Assembly: GCA_027459665.1 (NCBI GenBank)
Contig: DAIDHN010000039.1
Coordinates: 1 to 37,636 of the forward strand
Direction: 5' to 3'
Length of the DNA stretch: 37,636 nt
Origin: Chthonomonadaceae bacterium
GTDB taxonomy: Bacteria > Armatimonadota > Chthonomonadetes > Chthonomonadales > Chthonomonadaceae
The notes below the pieces were generated by a model. It did no database searches. It had not been told where the DNA came from and saw only the letters and a list, made by a program, of their open reading frames with translations. Positions 16,615 through 25,800 of this stretch are shown here, in pieces (within the stretch, counting starts at the first letter, position 1; each line of letters opens with the position of its first letter). The position numbers and the translations under genes are program-made.

Positions 16615-18979
16615 AAAGAAAATCCGGGTCTGAAAGTGATATTTCCGGCGAGGCTTCAGGAGCAGGCAGTTCTCCCTGAATAGCATAGACATTTGCAGTG
16701 TCGCTTGAGAGAGCTTCAAGATGAGACTGAATGTCCTGGGCGGCTTCCGGCGCCAGCGACTGGCTGGAACGGGTTTTTCCCTTGCCGGCTGCGGTTTTGC
16801 GCACTGCCGCTTCTTTCTGGCCAGGGTAGGCAATGCGCCCATGCATCATTGCGCAGAGAACATGCTGAAATGCTTCGGAGATAAGCCGCGTATCGCGGAA
16901 GGTCAGCGGGCATTCATCCAGCTGCCCGTCTTCTATTTTTGCCCTAACCAGCGAGGCGATGAGCTGTTCGAGGTGCTCTCTGTCTGGTTTGTCTACGCTG
17001 CGCGTTGCTGCCTCTACGGTATCTGCCAGCATGACAATGGCGGCTTCTGCAGTTTGAGGGTTTGGGCCGGGGTATCTGAAACGCTGTTCCATGCCCGGCT
17101 GCAGTGCGCATGCTGCGCTGTTGTCGGCCAGCGCCTTGTGGTAGAAGTACTGAATGAGTGTTGTGCCGTGATGCTGGGCTATAATATCCTGAATTTCTAC
17201 CGGCAGTTTTGCTTCTCTTGCCATTACCAGCCCTTCGCGCACATGACCAATGATCATGAGGGTGGAAAGCGATGGGCTGAGCCGTGAGTGAACATTGTCA
17301 TGGCGCTGATTTTCCACAAAAAACTCGGGGTGCGTCATTTTGCCAATGTCGTGGTAATAGCCGGCTACACGGCAGAGCAGCGAGTCGGCATCAATGGCCT
17401 GCGCGGCGGCTTCTGCCAGCGTGCCTACCAGTATAGAGTGTGCATAGGTGCCGGGAGCTACTGCGCAGAGCCTCTGCAGCAGAGGGCTGTCGAATGAGGA
17501 AAGCTCAAGCAGGGTGGAATGCGTTAGAATGCCAAACGGTCGTTCGAGCAGCATGGCACCTGTCCAGTAGAGAAAGAGCGACATGGCCGCAGCACCTACC
17601 GCCCACATCGAGTTGTGCAGCAATTCGGGCAGGGTATCGCTGAACAGCAGGCCCAGCAGCCATACCAGCCCCACATTGGCGGCGGCCAGGGCGGTGGCTA
17701 CCAGCGGGAGGTTAGAGCGCCTGCGCGCCGAGTTTGCACAGATTACCCCAACCAGGCCGCTGAGCAGGGTCATAACCGTGTAGCGAATTTCGTTGTTGAG
17801 AAGCAGCCCCGACTGTACCGAGAGCAGAGCCGCCATGAGCAAAGCCAGGTTAGAATCGAGCAGTACGCATACCAGCATGGAGGCGGCGGTTACGCTGGTC
17901 ATGGAGAGATAGCCCAGCTGCCCGCCAGAAACCTGCAGCCCAAAAAGCATTCCTCCCATTTTGAGCGAGACCATGCTGAGCAGCGAGATGGTTGCCAGCA
18001 GAGCCATGCGCCTGGTATCGGCGAACAGGGTGGGCAGTTTGCGTGCCAGGTACACCAGAACCAGCAGAACCATGAGGGCGGCCAGCAGCGAGTCGGCTAT
18101 TGTGGTGGTGACTTCCTGCGACTGGCTGATGAGACCAAGAGCATGCAGCTCATCCAGTGCGCGCTGCGTAACTATTTCACCCGGCGCCAGAATACGGTCG
18201 CCTGCAAGCACTCGCTCTACGTCGGGCGGCTGACTGCGCACTGCCGCTGCACGTGCCTGCTGCGTGCGCAGCTGGTCGTAAATGCGGTTGGGTCGCAGCG
18301 CCTGGGCCGCCACGCAGCGGGCCAGCGCCTGGTCGAGAGGGGAAGGGAGGGCATTGCTCAGCGCCTGGTCTGCATCGTTGAGCGATTCGCGCAGGTCTGA
18401 GCCGTTGTTGCGTATTTCACGCTGCATGGCGCTGTCTACTATTTCTGCAGTTTCACTGCGCACATGCTGCAGCACTGGGCTTGGTACTGTGAGCATGTGA
18501 TGCAGTGCGGCAGGGGAAAGCAGTGAACTGAACTGTGAACCTGCCATGGCTTTTGCCAGAGATCGGCGTCGCACGGGCATGCGGGTCATGAGCGCACGGC
18601 GCTCTGTGCTCATTTCATCAAAAAGCTGGCGAACGGTATGATGCGCCGCCTGCACTGCGTGCGGGTCTCTTATATACACGGGGGCAATGGCTTGCGCCGC
18701 CGCCTGCTGCAGGTAGTGTGTGCGTGTTGTATCTACATAAGAGACGCTGCGCCCGGCTCTAATCTCCACCGGGCATATAACCCCCAGCCGCAGGGCGCTG
18801 TAGTTGCTGTTGAAATGCACCGCCATGAGCGTGGTAAGAAGCAGAACCGTTGTGATGCCAAGAGCAATGCGAACGCGCCGCCTTTTTTGCAGCAGGTATA
18901 CATTATCTGTTGCCTCGCCTGCTGTAACGCTTTTTCGTTCAACCTGCCAGTGGCCCAGGCTTTTGAGGGGATTATTCAT
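16532..18979 (-). CDS. pgpH: 7TMR-HD c-di-AMP phosphodiesterase (PgpH type)
   Basis: An 815-residue membrane protein with one N-terminal transmembrane helix (about residues 37-55), an extracellular 7TMR-HDED domain, a multi-helix 7TM block (about 310-480) and a cytoplasmic HDIG domain. The HD signature is AGYYHDIGKMTHPEFFVENQ, preceded by PGTYAHSILVGTLAEAAAQAI. PgpH hydrolyses c-di-AMP and responds to ligands through the extracellular part. The tail after the HD domain is polar, low-complexity and overlaps ybeY. The start ATG 18979 has a weak GGAAACGCC upstream. It is the first gene of the operon, behind a strong promoter and a structured leader. Confidence 0.92.
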   Translation of the reverse strand: MNNPLKSLGHWQVERKSVTAGEATDNVYLLQKRRRVRIALGITTVLLLTTLMAVHFNSNYSALRLGVICPVEIRAGRSVSYVDTTRTHYLQQAAAQAIAPVYIRDPHAVQAAHHTVRQLFDEMSTERRALMTRMPVRRRSLAKAMAGSQFSSLLSPAALHHMLTVPSPVLQHVRSETAEIVDSAMQREIRNNGSDLRESLNDADQALSNALPSPLDQALARCVAAQALRPNRIYDQLRTQQARAAAVRSQPPDVERVLAGDRILAPGEIVTQRALDELHALGLISQSQEVTTTIADSLLAALMVLLVLVYLARKLPTLFADTRRMALLATISLLSMVSLKMGGMLFGLQVSGGQLGYLSMTSVTAASMLVCVLLDSNLALLMAALLSVQSGLLLNNEIRYTVMTLLSGLVGVICANSARRRSNLPLVATALAAANVGLVWLLGLLFSDTLPELLHNSMWAVGAAAMSLFLYWTGAMLLERPFGILTHSTLLELSSFDSPLLQRLCAVAPGTYAHSILVGTLAEAAAQAIDADSLLCRVAGYYHDIGKMTHPEFFVENQRHDNVHSRLSPSLSTLMIIGHVREGLVMAREAKLPVEIQDIIAQHHGTTLIQYFYHKALADNSAACALQPGMEQRFRYPGPNPQTAEAAIVMLADTVEAATRSVDKPDREHLEQLIASLVRAKIEDGQLDECPLTFRDTRLISEAFQHVLCAMMHGRIAYPGQKEAAVRKTAAGKGKTRSSQSLAPEAAQDIQSHLEALSSDTANVYAIQGELPAPEASPEISLSDPDFLYGNYDLQSAYTQSSHKTPQKRPAPPPR

Positions 18980-19002
18980 GGCGTTTCCGACATGCTCCTG
19001 TT

Positions 19003-19058
19003 AAAAACCGTCTGCCGGCATCAAAAGAAGAAGAAATGCCGGTGTGGAGGCGGTTTTT
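19003..19058 (-). promoter_or_regulatory. Nested hairpin in the pgpH leader
   Basis: In the minus-strand transcript an outer stem AAAAACCG/CGGTTTTT (plus 19051-19058 and 19003-19010) encloses an inner stem CCGGCAT/ATGCCGG (plus 19036-19042 and 19015-19021) with a purine/pyrimidine-biased loop. The outer right arm ends in five U and lies about 25 nt before the ATG. It looks like a leader attenuator or translational control element; it does not match a riboswitch consensus that I can recognise. Confidence 0.5.
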
Positions 19059-19099
19059 GCACCCGTTTTGTGTGAAGTAAATATTGTACAACTATGGTC

Positions 19100-19129
19100 A
19101 TTATAGGTTATTGCCGTTGAGAAAGTCAA
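19100..19129 (-). promoter_or_regulatory. Sigma70-type promoter of the pgpH operon
   Basis: On the minus strand TTGACT (plus 19124-19129), an 18-bp spacer and a perfect TATAAT (plus 19100-19105). Expected start of transcription is near 19093, giving a leader of about 115 nt that contains the nested hairpin. Confidence 0.8.
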
Positions 19130-19190
19130 GCAGCGCCGCTATGATGAGCCGTGCATGCATTATGACGCTGTAAAAATGCTTTTGTTTCTA

Positions 19191-19208
19191 TACGGTAATT
19201 TTACTGTA
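19191..19208. promoter_or_regulatory. Inverted repeat upstream of the small YjfB-like gene
   Basis: TACGGTAA and TTACTGTA, 2 bp apart, are inverted copies with one mismatch. They lie 68 bp before the ATG at 19276. A TAAA at 19171-19174, with TACGGTAA 16 bp further on, is vaguely like a sigma28 promoter, but the -10 part matches only 5 of 8 positions. Regulatory role is inference. Confidence 0.3.
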
Positions 19209-19275
19209 GCAACTTTCCGACAATGCATTGGCCTGTCTATTGCAGGCCCAGTTTTGAAGCAGGAGAAGAGAACAG

Positions 19276-19464
19276 ATGAACCCATTGTCTGCCGTGTCTG
19301 CCAGCGCTTATGCGCAGGCGGTTTACAAAAATCAGACACAGTCGAGCATTAGCGCCTCGCTGATGAAGAGTGTGAATTCAGAGGCTGCCACCATGGTGGC
19401 CAAGCTGCTTGCACCCCTGTCGCTGCCTCAGGTGCAGCAGGGTCGTGTTGATATAAGGGCCTGA
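19276..19464 (+). CDS. Small protein, possibly YjfB-like motility family
   Basis: A 62-residue protein with a Ser/Ala-rich start, then an amphipathic helical stretch (NQTQSSISASLMKSVNSEAATMVAKLLAPL). The general pattern, with a helix rich in Gln, Ser and Ala that ends in a hydrophobic LL segment, recalls the YjfB family found near motility genes. This match is weak and from memory. An AGGAGAAGAG lies before the ATG, and a long perfect hairpin follows the stop at a short distance, so a real monocistronic gene is likely. No motility gene is seen around it. Confidence 0.6.
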   Translation: MNPLSAVSASAYAQAVYKNQTQSSISASLMKSVNSEAATMVAKLLAPLSLPQVQQGRVDIRA

Positions 19465-19476
19465 GCAGTATATTTC

Positions 19477-19513
19477 ACCATTCTGCCCGGCGCACGCCTT
19501 CGGGCAGAATGGT
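19477..19513 (+). terminator. Strong hairpin after the small YjfB-like gene
   Basis: ACCATTCTGCCCG (19477-19489) and CGGGCAGAATGGT (19501-19513) form a perfect 13-bp stem with an 11-nt loop, 12 bp after the stop codon. No U-run follows on this strand, so it may be a processing or stabilising stem rather than a simple intrinsic terminator. Confidence 0.65.
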
Positions 19514-19648
19514 TGAGAGGGTATAAAACACCGGTGCAGATGAACAGGTTTTCGGCGCTGCCGGCAGCCTGGTTTGAACAGTTTCTAGATTTTGCAGGCT
19601 GATTGTTTTCAAGTGCTGAAATATTTTTTGTATAAAATAATATATCTC

Positions 19649-19717
19649 TTGGTCAACATTGTATTAAAGTTATAAACTTAGCATTCTTTAATTGTATAAT
19701 CTAGAGTAGACCTCTAG
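19649..19717 (+). promoter_or_regulatory. AT-rich promoter region and palindrome of the MarR gene
   Basis: The stretch is clearly AT-rich against its surroundings. It holds TTGGTC (19649-19654) with TATAAA 16 bp on (19671-19676), and a further perfect TATAAT (19695-19700). Immediately behind is CTAGAG-TAGAC-CTCTAG (19701-19717), a 6-bp inverted repeat. MarR proteins usually repress their own gene by binding such symmetric sites at the promoter, so this is the best autoregulation candidate. Confidence 0.5.
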
Positions 19718-19734
19718 CCCTGGAGAATCTGAAG

Positions 19735-20250
19735 ATGGAAAAGTATGCTGTTGATGTGAATGTAGAGCAGGAAGCGCTGGTGTTAAGCGCCGTACGTGTA
19801 GAACAATTGATGCCTCAGCTTGCACGGCGTCTGTATTCTCTTTCTTCTAACCACCCACTTTCTGATATGCCTCTGGGCCAGCTTCGCATATGTGCAATTC
19901 TGATGCATGGCCCGCGCACTCTCACCGAATTGAGCGAGGAGATGAATGCAACCGTAAGCGCCGCTACCCAGATAGCAGACCGCATGGAGCGCGCTGGAAT
20001 AGTGGTGCGAACCATGGGCAGCAGCGACCGCCGCATGCGCTATCTGCAGCTGTCGGAGAACGGGCACAAACTGATGGAAGAGCGCCGCAGCCAGCGCATT
20101 GAAAAAACCTGCGAGGCGCTTTCTGGGCTGACCGAAGATGAGAGGGCCGCCCTGGTGAATTTAATGGAGAAAATGCTCGCAGTGATGCAGGCATCCCCTG
20201 AAAAATCGTTAGCTTCTTTCGGCTGCCAAAGGGGAGTGGAAGTTCTCTGA
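19735..20250 (+). CDS. MarR-family transcriptional regulator
   Basis: A 171-residue winged-helix regulator. The recognition region reads RTLTELSEEMNATVSAATQIADRMERAGIV and the wing SSDRRMRYLQLSENG, in which the DxR signature of the family is kept. Helices for dimerisation flank it on both sides. MarR proteins sense small phenolic, oxidant or metabolite ligands and repress nearby genes. The start has GGAG about 9 nt upstream. The gene is convergent with ppx/gppA and the two coding regions overlap by 42 bp at their 3' ends. No adjacent efflux or enzyme gene shows the regulon. Confidence 0.92.
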   Translation: MEKYAVDVNVEQEALVLSAVRVEQLMPQLARRLYSLSSNHPLSDMPLGQLRICAILMHGPRTLTELSEEMNATVSAATQIADRMERAGIVVRTMGSSDRRMRYLQLSENGHKLMEERRSQRIEKTCEALSGLTEDERAALVNLMEKMLAVMQASPEKSLASFGCQRGVEVL

Positions 20251-21810
20251 GGGCGTGCAGGGTTCTGCACATATCTCAAGCGGCATTCCAAACGTCAGTT
20301 CAAGCAGGTCGCGGTTGTTTTGTGCGCCCCATACCTCCAGCTCGCAGCTGGAGGTACACAGCAGGGTGAGTACAAGCCTGTCGGGATGTTTCATCTGTTC
20401 GAGCCTTATATCGCGCACATTAGACAGGTGGCCCCGGTCCAAACCCTCTGCAATGCGCAGCAGGGCAGCCAGCACCGAAACCCTTTTGATTTGTGCGCGG
20501 TTCAGCCCTGCCAGGTTTTCGTGTCGTTTTTTAGGGATGGCCTTGCGGTGGTAGTACGCCACGTTGGCTATGATGTCTATTTCCATGTCGTCAAAGCCAA
20601 GCAGATCAGAGTAGCGTACCAGGTAGTAGGCATGCTTTTGGTGGTTGGAATGCGAGAGGAATGCCCCTATGTCGTGTACCAGCGCTGCATACTCCAGCAA
20701 TTCTCTCGAGGTGTCTCCGTATGAGTGCAGGCCCAGTTCGTGTGTTTCATCGTACAACCGCAAGGCAAGCGCTGCAGTGTGCAGTGCATGGCCCTCTTCA
20801 AATTTGCATGCGCGCGCAAGCTGAAGAATAGACCTGCGTCGAACCGACTGCGACTGAAACTGCTGCAGGGTGCTTTCTTCTCTCAGCAGATGGTCAAGCA
20901 GAATGCCGTCGCGCAGCCCCCTGTCGCTGGTTGTTATTTTCTCTATTCCCAGCTCTTCCAGCAGGGTAAGCAGAATTGCTCCTCCGCCGGGCAGAATGTC
21001 GGCCCGCTGCGGGTCCATGCCCGGTACTGTGCGCCTTTCGTGCAGGGGCAATTTACAGAGCATTTCAAGCGTTTCGCGCAGATCTGCCGTGCGAAAGGCA
21101 ATGCCGTTGCGTCCGTTGTTTTCGGCTCCCCTGTGCAGCATTACCATGCCCAGTGCATTGATGGTTCCGGCGCTGCCCAGTGCGATATCGAAGCCGGCCT
21201 CGCGAATTTTGCGCACTGCCTGCGTAGAGACGTTTTGTATGTAGCGGCAAACCTCTTCCAGCTTATCTGGCGAGATAGGGCCTTCGCCTTGAAAAAAGCG
21301 GTTGGAGATGCGTATAGCGCCCAGTTTCATGCTTTCCAGCATAGAATAGTCGCCAACAGCGCTGCCCACCGCCATTTCGGTGCTGCCGCCTCCAATATCA
21401 ATCAGCAGCGCTTTTCTGCCGCCCAGTTCTATGCCGCTGGCCACCCCCAGCCAGATAAGGCGCGCTTCTTCCACCCCCGAAATAACGCGCACCTCTATGC
21501 CGGCAGAGCGGCGCACTTTTTCGATAAATTCTTCGCGGTTGGTTGCCTCGCGCACGGCAGATGTACCCAGCGCCACAATGGGGTTTGCGCCAAAACCACG
21601 CGCTACCTCTACAAACCGCGCGCACACCAGAGCGCCGCGTTCCATTGCAGCCGCAGTCATGCGGTCGTTTTCAAATTCGCCTTCTCCCAGCCTCACTACC
21701 TCCCTGTGCTGGCTGAGAGTGGTGAGGCGCTGGTCGGCTTCAGCGCGCACCACCGCCAGTCGTATGGAATTGGTGCCAATATCTATGGCGGCAAAAACCG
21801 GCTGGCTCAT
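20209..21810 (-). CDS. Ppx/GppA family exopolyphosphatase with HD domain
   Basis: A 533-residue protein. The ASKHA fold is seen from AAIDIGTNSIRLAVV (about 7-21), NPIVALGTSAVREATN, LLIDIGGGSTEMAVG and ALGSAGTINALG. The C-terminal part is the HD-like domain with YAALVHDIGAFLSHSNHQKHAYYL. Family members hydrolyse polyphosphate or pppGpp and affect the stringent response; which of the two cannot be decided. The start was set at ATG 21810 because the ASKHA strand then begins six residues in. The 45 upstream residues of the open frame have no family counterpart. Confidence 0.93.
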   Translation of the reverse strand: MSQPVFAAIDIGTNSIRLAVVRAEADQRLTTLSQHREVVRLGEGEFENDRMTAAAMERGALVCARFVEVARGFGANPIVALGTSAVREATNREEFIEKVRRSAGIEVRVISGVEEARLIWLGVASGIELGGRKALLIDIGGGSTEMAVGSAVGDYSMLESMKLGAIRISNRFFQGEGPISPDKLEEVCRYIQNVSTQAVRKIREAGFDIALGSAGTINALGMVMLHRGAENNGRNGIAFRTADLRETLEMLCKLPLHERRTVPGMDPQRADILPGGGAILLTLLEELGIEKITTSDRGLRDGILLDHLLREESTLQQFQSQSVRRRSILQLARACKFEEGHALHTAALALRLYDETHELGLHSYGDTSRELLEYAALVHDIGAFLSHSNHQKHAYYLVRYSDLLGFDDMEIDIIANVAYYHRKAIPKKRHENLAGLNRAQIKRVSVLAALLRIAEGLDRGHLSNVRDIRLEQMKHPDRLVLTLLCTSSCELEVWGAQNNRDLLELTFGMPLEICAEPCTPSENFHSPLAAERS

Positions 21811-21947
21811 AAGTGCAGAAACTCCCCATGCTGCTGCAGGAAAAACCGGCAGCAGGGTGCAATATAATAATAGTGAATATACCACACATGTACTGCGGTT
21901 GACCGGTTTGCCGCTTAATGCAGAATGATTACCTATGAGGAGCAAAA

Positions 21948-22685
21948 ATGCAATACAACGTGATAGGGCCAGACGGGTCGAAATATGGGCCGGCGGGCAT
22001 AGACCTGCTGCAGCAGTGGATCAATGAAGAGCGTATTGTGCCCTCTACCATGCTGGAGGCAGTGGAAAGCGGCGAGCAAGTTGCTGCAAGTCAGGTAGGC
22101 AGTTTGCAGTTCAAGTCTGCCTCTGCGCCTGCCGTGGGTGGGCCTGTTTCTTTTAGCCAGCCTGCTGTAGTGCAAACTCCCCAGCAGCCCCTGTATGGCG
22201 CAGGCCAGCCGCAGCAGCCCCTGTATGGCGCAGGCCGGCCCGGCGCTCCCATTGGCTACGGGTATGCACAGGCAAATACTTCGGGCACCGACGGCCCCCT
22301 GCCGGATGAAATTGCCCGCTTGAAATGGAACTGGGGCGCTTTTGTATTCAACTGGCTTTGGCTGGTCTGTATGAACCGGGTGGCGGCAGGGCTGGGCCTG
22401 CTGGTTATTCTGGGGGTGCTTGGAGTAATTAATGTCCTGTTACTGATGAATCATGTAATTGGGCAGGCGGTCGATTTTATTGTAGGCTCGATTATTCAAT
22501 ACACTATTACGGGTCTGCTTGCCTGGAAAGGGAATGCGCTGGCCTGGCGTTCACGGCGGTTTGACAGCGTGGAGCATTACATTGCGGTACAGAAAGTGTG
22601 GATGTGGGTGGGCATTGTTTTTTTTACCCTGAGCATGCTGTATCAAATAGTGTCTGTCATCATCCAAGTTATAGCGGGTAAATAA
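21948..22685 (+). CDS. GYF_2-domain membrane protein
   Basis: A 245-residue protein with three parts. Residues 1-40 match a GYF_2 (DUF4339) domain (YNVIGPDGSKYGPAGIDLLQQWI). Residues 60-115 are a Pro/Gln-rich linker holding a duplicated QQPLYGAG decapeptide. Residues 125-245 start with LKWNWGAFVFNWLWL and carry three to four transmembrane segments, as in small bacterial membrane proteins of the DUF2628 type. GYF domains bind proline-rich peptides, and the linker may be the target. GAGGAG lies before the ATG. It precedes the defence cassette by 195 bp; a role in defence is not indicated. Confidence 0.85.
   Translation: MQYNVIGPDGSKYGPAGIDLLQQWINEERIVPSTMLEAVESGEQVAASQVGSLQFKSASAPAVGGPVSFSQPAVVQTPQQPLYGAGQPQQPLYGAGRPGAPIGYGYAQANTSGTDGPLPDEIARLKWNWGAFVFNWLWLVCMNRVAAGLGLLVILGVLGVINVLLLMNHVIGQAVDFIVGSIIQYTITGLLAWKGNALAWRSRRFDSVEHYIAVQKVWMWVGIVFFTLSMLYQIVSVIIQVIAGK
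22182..22236 (+). repeat. Tandem 30-bp duplication in the GYF_2 linker
   Basis: The same 25-bp sequence occurs at 22182-22206 and 22212-22236, with a period of 30 bp (ten codons). Identity is complete over the 25 bp, so the duplication is recent or the linker is recombinationally active. Confidence 0.8.
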
Positions 22686-22880
22686 AACCTTGCCTGCCGG
22701 GTAAACCGGTCTGCAGCTCTTGCCGCCTGCGCCGGGGCTGCGGGGTATAAACCATACTGCCCGACAGTGCAGAGATGACTGGCTTCCGCCTGCTTATGGC
22801 GCCTGCCCGCACCCTGGCAGGTACGTACTGCGCTACTCATAAAGCCTTTGCAGGCATATTCAAAGTTAGGTGTTATTAAG
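22686..22880. other. Intergenic region before the BREX-like cassette
   Basis: No gene is seen in 195 bp. The sequence holds a short hairpin, CCTGCC-N8-GGCAGG (22802-22821), and the palindrome GTACGTAC (22821-22828). A TATAAA at 22746-22751 has a TTGCCG 20 bp upstream, too far for a convincing promoter. A promoter must be expected for the cassette but cannot be placed. Confidence 0.5.
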
Positions 22881-25800
22881 ATGAAATATGGCGAACTGTT
22901 CGACCTAAACCCAATCCAATCCGTCATCCAGCTTGAGCAGGCCGATCGCAAAACCGAAGCGCGGCGGCTCGTTAGATCGTTTGTAATCACCCCGAGCCTG
23001 GGCGATGCCATTAAGGCAGTGGTCTTGCCACAGCTGGACTTCGAGAGCGGTGCGGAGGGCAAAGGCATTTTCGTGGTAGGTAATTACGGTACTGGTAAGA
23101 GCCACGTAATGAGCTTTCTCTCTATCATCGCAGAGGACGAAGCTGCCGTTGCCAGCGTGCAGGACGACTCATGGCACGCACCGCTGAGGAAGTTTGCCGG
23201 CAAATATTGCGTAAAGCGCTGCGAAATTGGCGGCACGCTCATGAATTTCTATCAGATCGTGGCCGAACAACTTGAGGAACTTGCTAAAACCTGCAACTTC
23301 AGTTTCACGTTTCGAGACCAACGCGATTTCTCCAATGTGAAAACCGAGTTCGAACGATTTATGACGGAGTTTGATAAGCACTTCCCGGGTAAGGGAGTGC
23401 TGCTCCTGATTGATGAACTACTGGAGTTCCTAAAAACCCGCAACGATAGCGACCTTGTTCTCGATCTCGCTACGCTAAGAGCGCTGGGCGAGTTTTGCGA
23501 CGGGTCGCGCTTTTCACTCATGGCAGGTATACAGGAACTGCTCTATGAGAACCGCCGCTTCAACCACATAGCAACCGATGTTAACAGGGTAAGGCAGCGG
23601 TTTTACGACTTCGTTATTGATAACAAGGGTGTAAAGCAGCTTATAGAACAGCACCTATTTCGCAAGACCGACGAACAGCGCCAGAAAATCCGGGAGATAA
23701 TGCTCACGCAGGCGCACCTGTTTGAGGTGGTCGGCCCGGAAATCGAGCAGTTTGTTGCGCTCTTCCCTGCCCACCCCCGGTTCATAGATGAGTTTCAGCG
23801 CGTGTCTGTGGTAGAACGGCGCGAAATCCTCACTATTCTCTCCAACGAGGCAAAGCTTTACGCGGAGAGAGAGCTGAATGAGCGCCATATAGATCTCATT
23901 ACTGCCGATGAATACTGGAAGCATATCGAAGCCGATGCGGGCCTCAACGCCAACGCTGAGGTGCGCACCATTAAAGCAAACGTGGCAGTGCTTAAGGGGA
24001 AGATAGAGAACGGTCTGCCAGCAAACGAGGACAAGCCTGCAGCGGAAAAACTGGTGGAAGCCCTTGCTGTGCACCGGCTTACCACGCCTAATATTACGGA
24101 CGCAACGGGGCTTACGCCAGAGAACCTTAAAAATAACCTGCTGTGGTATACACCCATCCCCATGGACGACCCGCAATTTCTTACCAGGGCAGCGCAGCGG
24201 CTATTAGATAGCACGCGAAAAGCTGCCAACGGGCAGTTCCTGGCCCTTTCGGAAGGCAGCGGGCAGTACTACATCGACCCAACGCGGGTAGTGGATTATG
24301 AACAGGATGTCGCCACCACGGCGGAAACACTGGCTAAACATGTGGTACAGCGCTATCTCAACGAGGTGATAACCCGGGCGCTAGAGATAGACAACGATAA
24401 GCCCGTACTCGAGGGTCGGCTTTGGAGTTACAACCTTCTCTGGCAGGACACCAATGTGGAGCGGCCGGGCTGGCTCTTCTTCGGGTATCCAAACCAGAGG
24501 TCTACCGCCAAGCCGCCAAAGGATTTCTACATCTTCATAATACCGTCCGAACGTATAATGGGCAAATCTGACGAAACAATCCCTAACAATCCGGATGAAA
24601 CCTACTGGTTTTTCGAGGATTTCCCGGCCGCAAAGTGCGAGAACTCCGTGAACCTGGCAGCAGATGCGCCGGATACCTTCCTGGATTCGTTACGCAAATA
24701 TGCGGCTGCTTGCGAACGGGCACGCAGCTGTCCACCCGGTGACGATCAGAAGGCGTTCGAGGGTATTGCTGGAAATATCCTGAAGAACCTGGTAGCGAAT
24801 TTCGCAGAGCACGCTGGCGATTGGCTCCGCGTTAAATTCAACGGCCAGACGAAAACCTTCAGTGAGTGGGTGCTCGAACTAGACCCTGGCCAGGCCAACT
24901 CACTCGTCAAAACCAGGTTTGATATCATATCCCAGGCAATGTTCGCACCGCATTTCGCTAGCCGGTACCCCAACTATCCGGTTTTCCGCTTTAAGGTTCA
25001 GGAGACCTCGCGTGCGCAGAGTGCCGCCAGCGCAATTGAGGTGATATGCGAAACCGGCATGAAGCCGCAAAATGGCCACGCGGTGCTAGCGGCCCTTAAG
25101 CTCTATAAAGACGACGCCTTTACACCAGACCAATCGCCCTGGCTAGGCATTATCCGCGAAAAGCTACGGAAGCTAGGTGCTAACCAGTTCATCAACAACA
25201 GCGAGCTTTTTGAGCAGGAGGAGGACAAGTGGTGGTTTAAAGGGGAGCGGCTGGAAGCGGAATGGCTGCTCGTGGTGCTAGCCGCTGGCGTGCGCGCTGG
25301 CGACATGCACCTGTACGGTAAACACAACAAGTTCGATGCCGCCAACCTGGCAGAGTTCTACAAGAACATAAAATCGCACGACGACGTTACACGAATTGGT
25401 AGGCCAAGCGAGCTGCAAATGGATATCTGGGAAAGGCTGTTCAAGCTGTTCGCCTTAAATATCGGCCTGCTTTCCAATGCTCGTACGCACGAGACGGCCG
25501 TAATCGAATTCAACAAAAAAGTAATAAGCCGTATCAACGAACTGGTGGAACTGTCGGAAGGATTTAAAGCGCCGCTGCCATTTGCGGAAGAGAGGGCTGC
25601 GGAAGGAATTGCGGAGCAGAGTAAATCCATTGAGATCGCGAAACGGATGCTGGAGACCTACCTGCAGCCGATAAACACCAAAGGGAAGATGCAGAACATC
25701 AGGATAGAGGATGCAGAGTTAAGCGACCTGGAACAGCAGCTGCAGGTGTGCGGTTCGCTCAGGGCGTTGCGCGAGTTCCTGGATCGTAATGACGTTCATA

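Noticed and set aside
19003-19058. ydaO-type c-di-AMP riboswitch before pgpH
   Set aside because: The element is too short and lacks the conserved blocks of that class as I know them; only a nested hairpin remains.
20725-21867. Long plus-strand open frame opposite ppx/gppA
   Set aside because: It is antisense to a clear ASKHA/HD protein. Its translation is Cys/His/Gln-rich without a domain, and it has no ribosome site.
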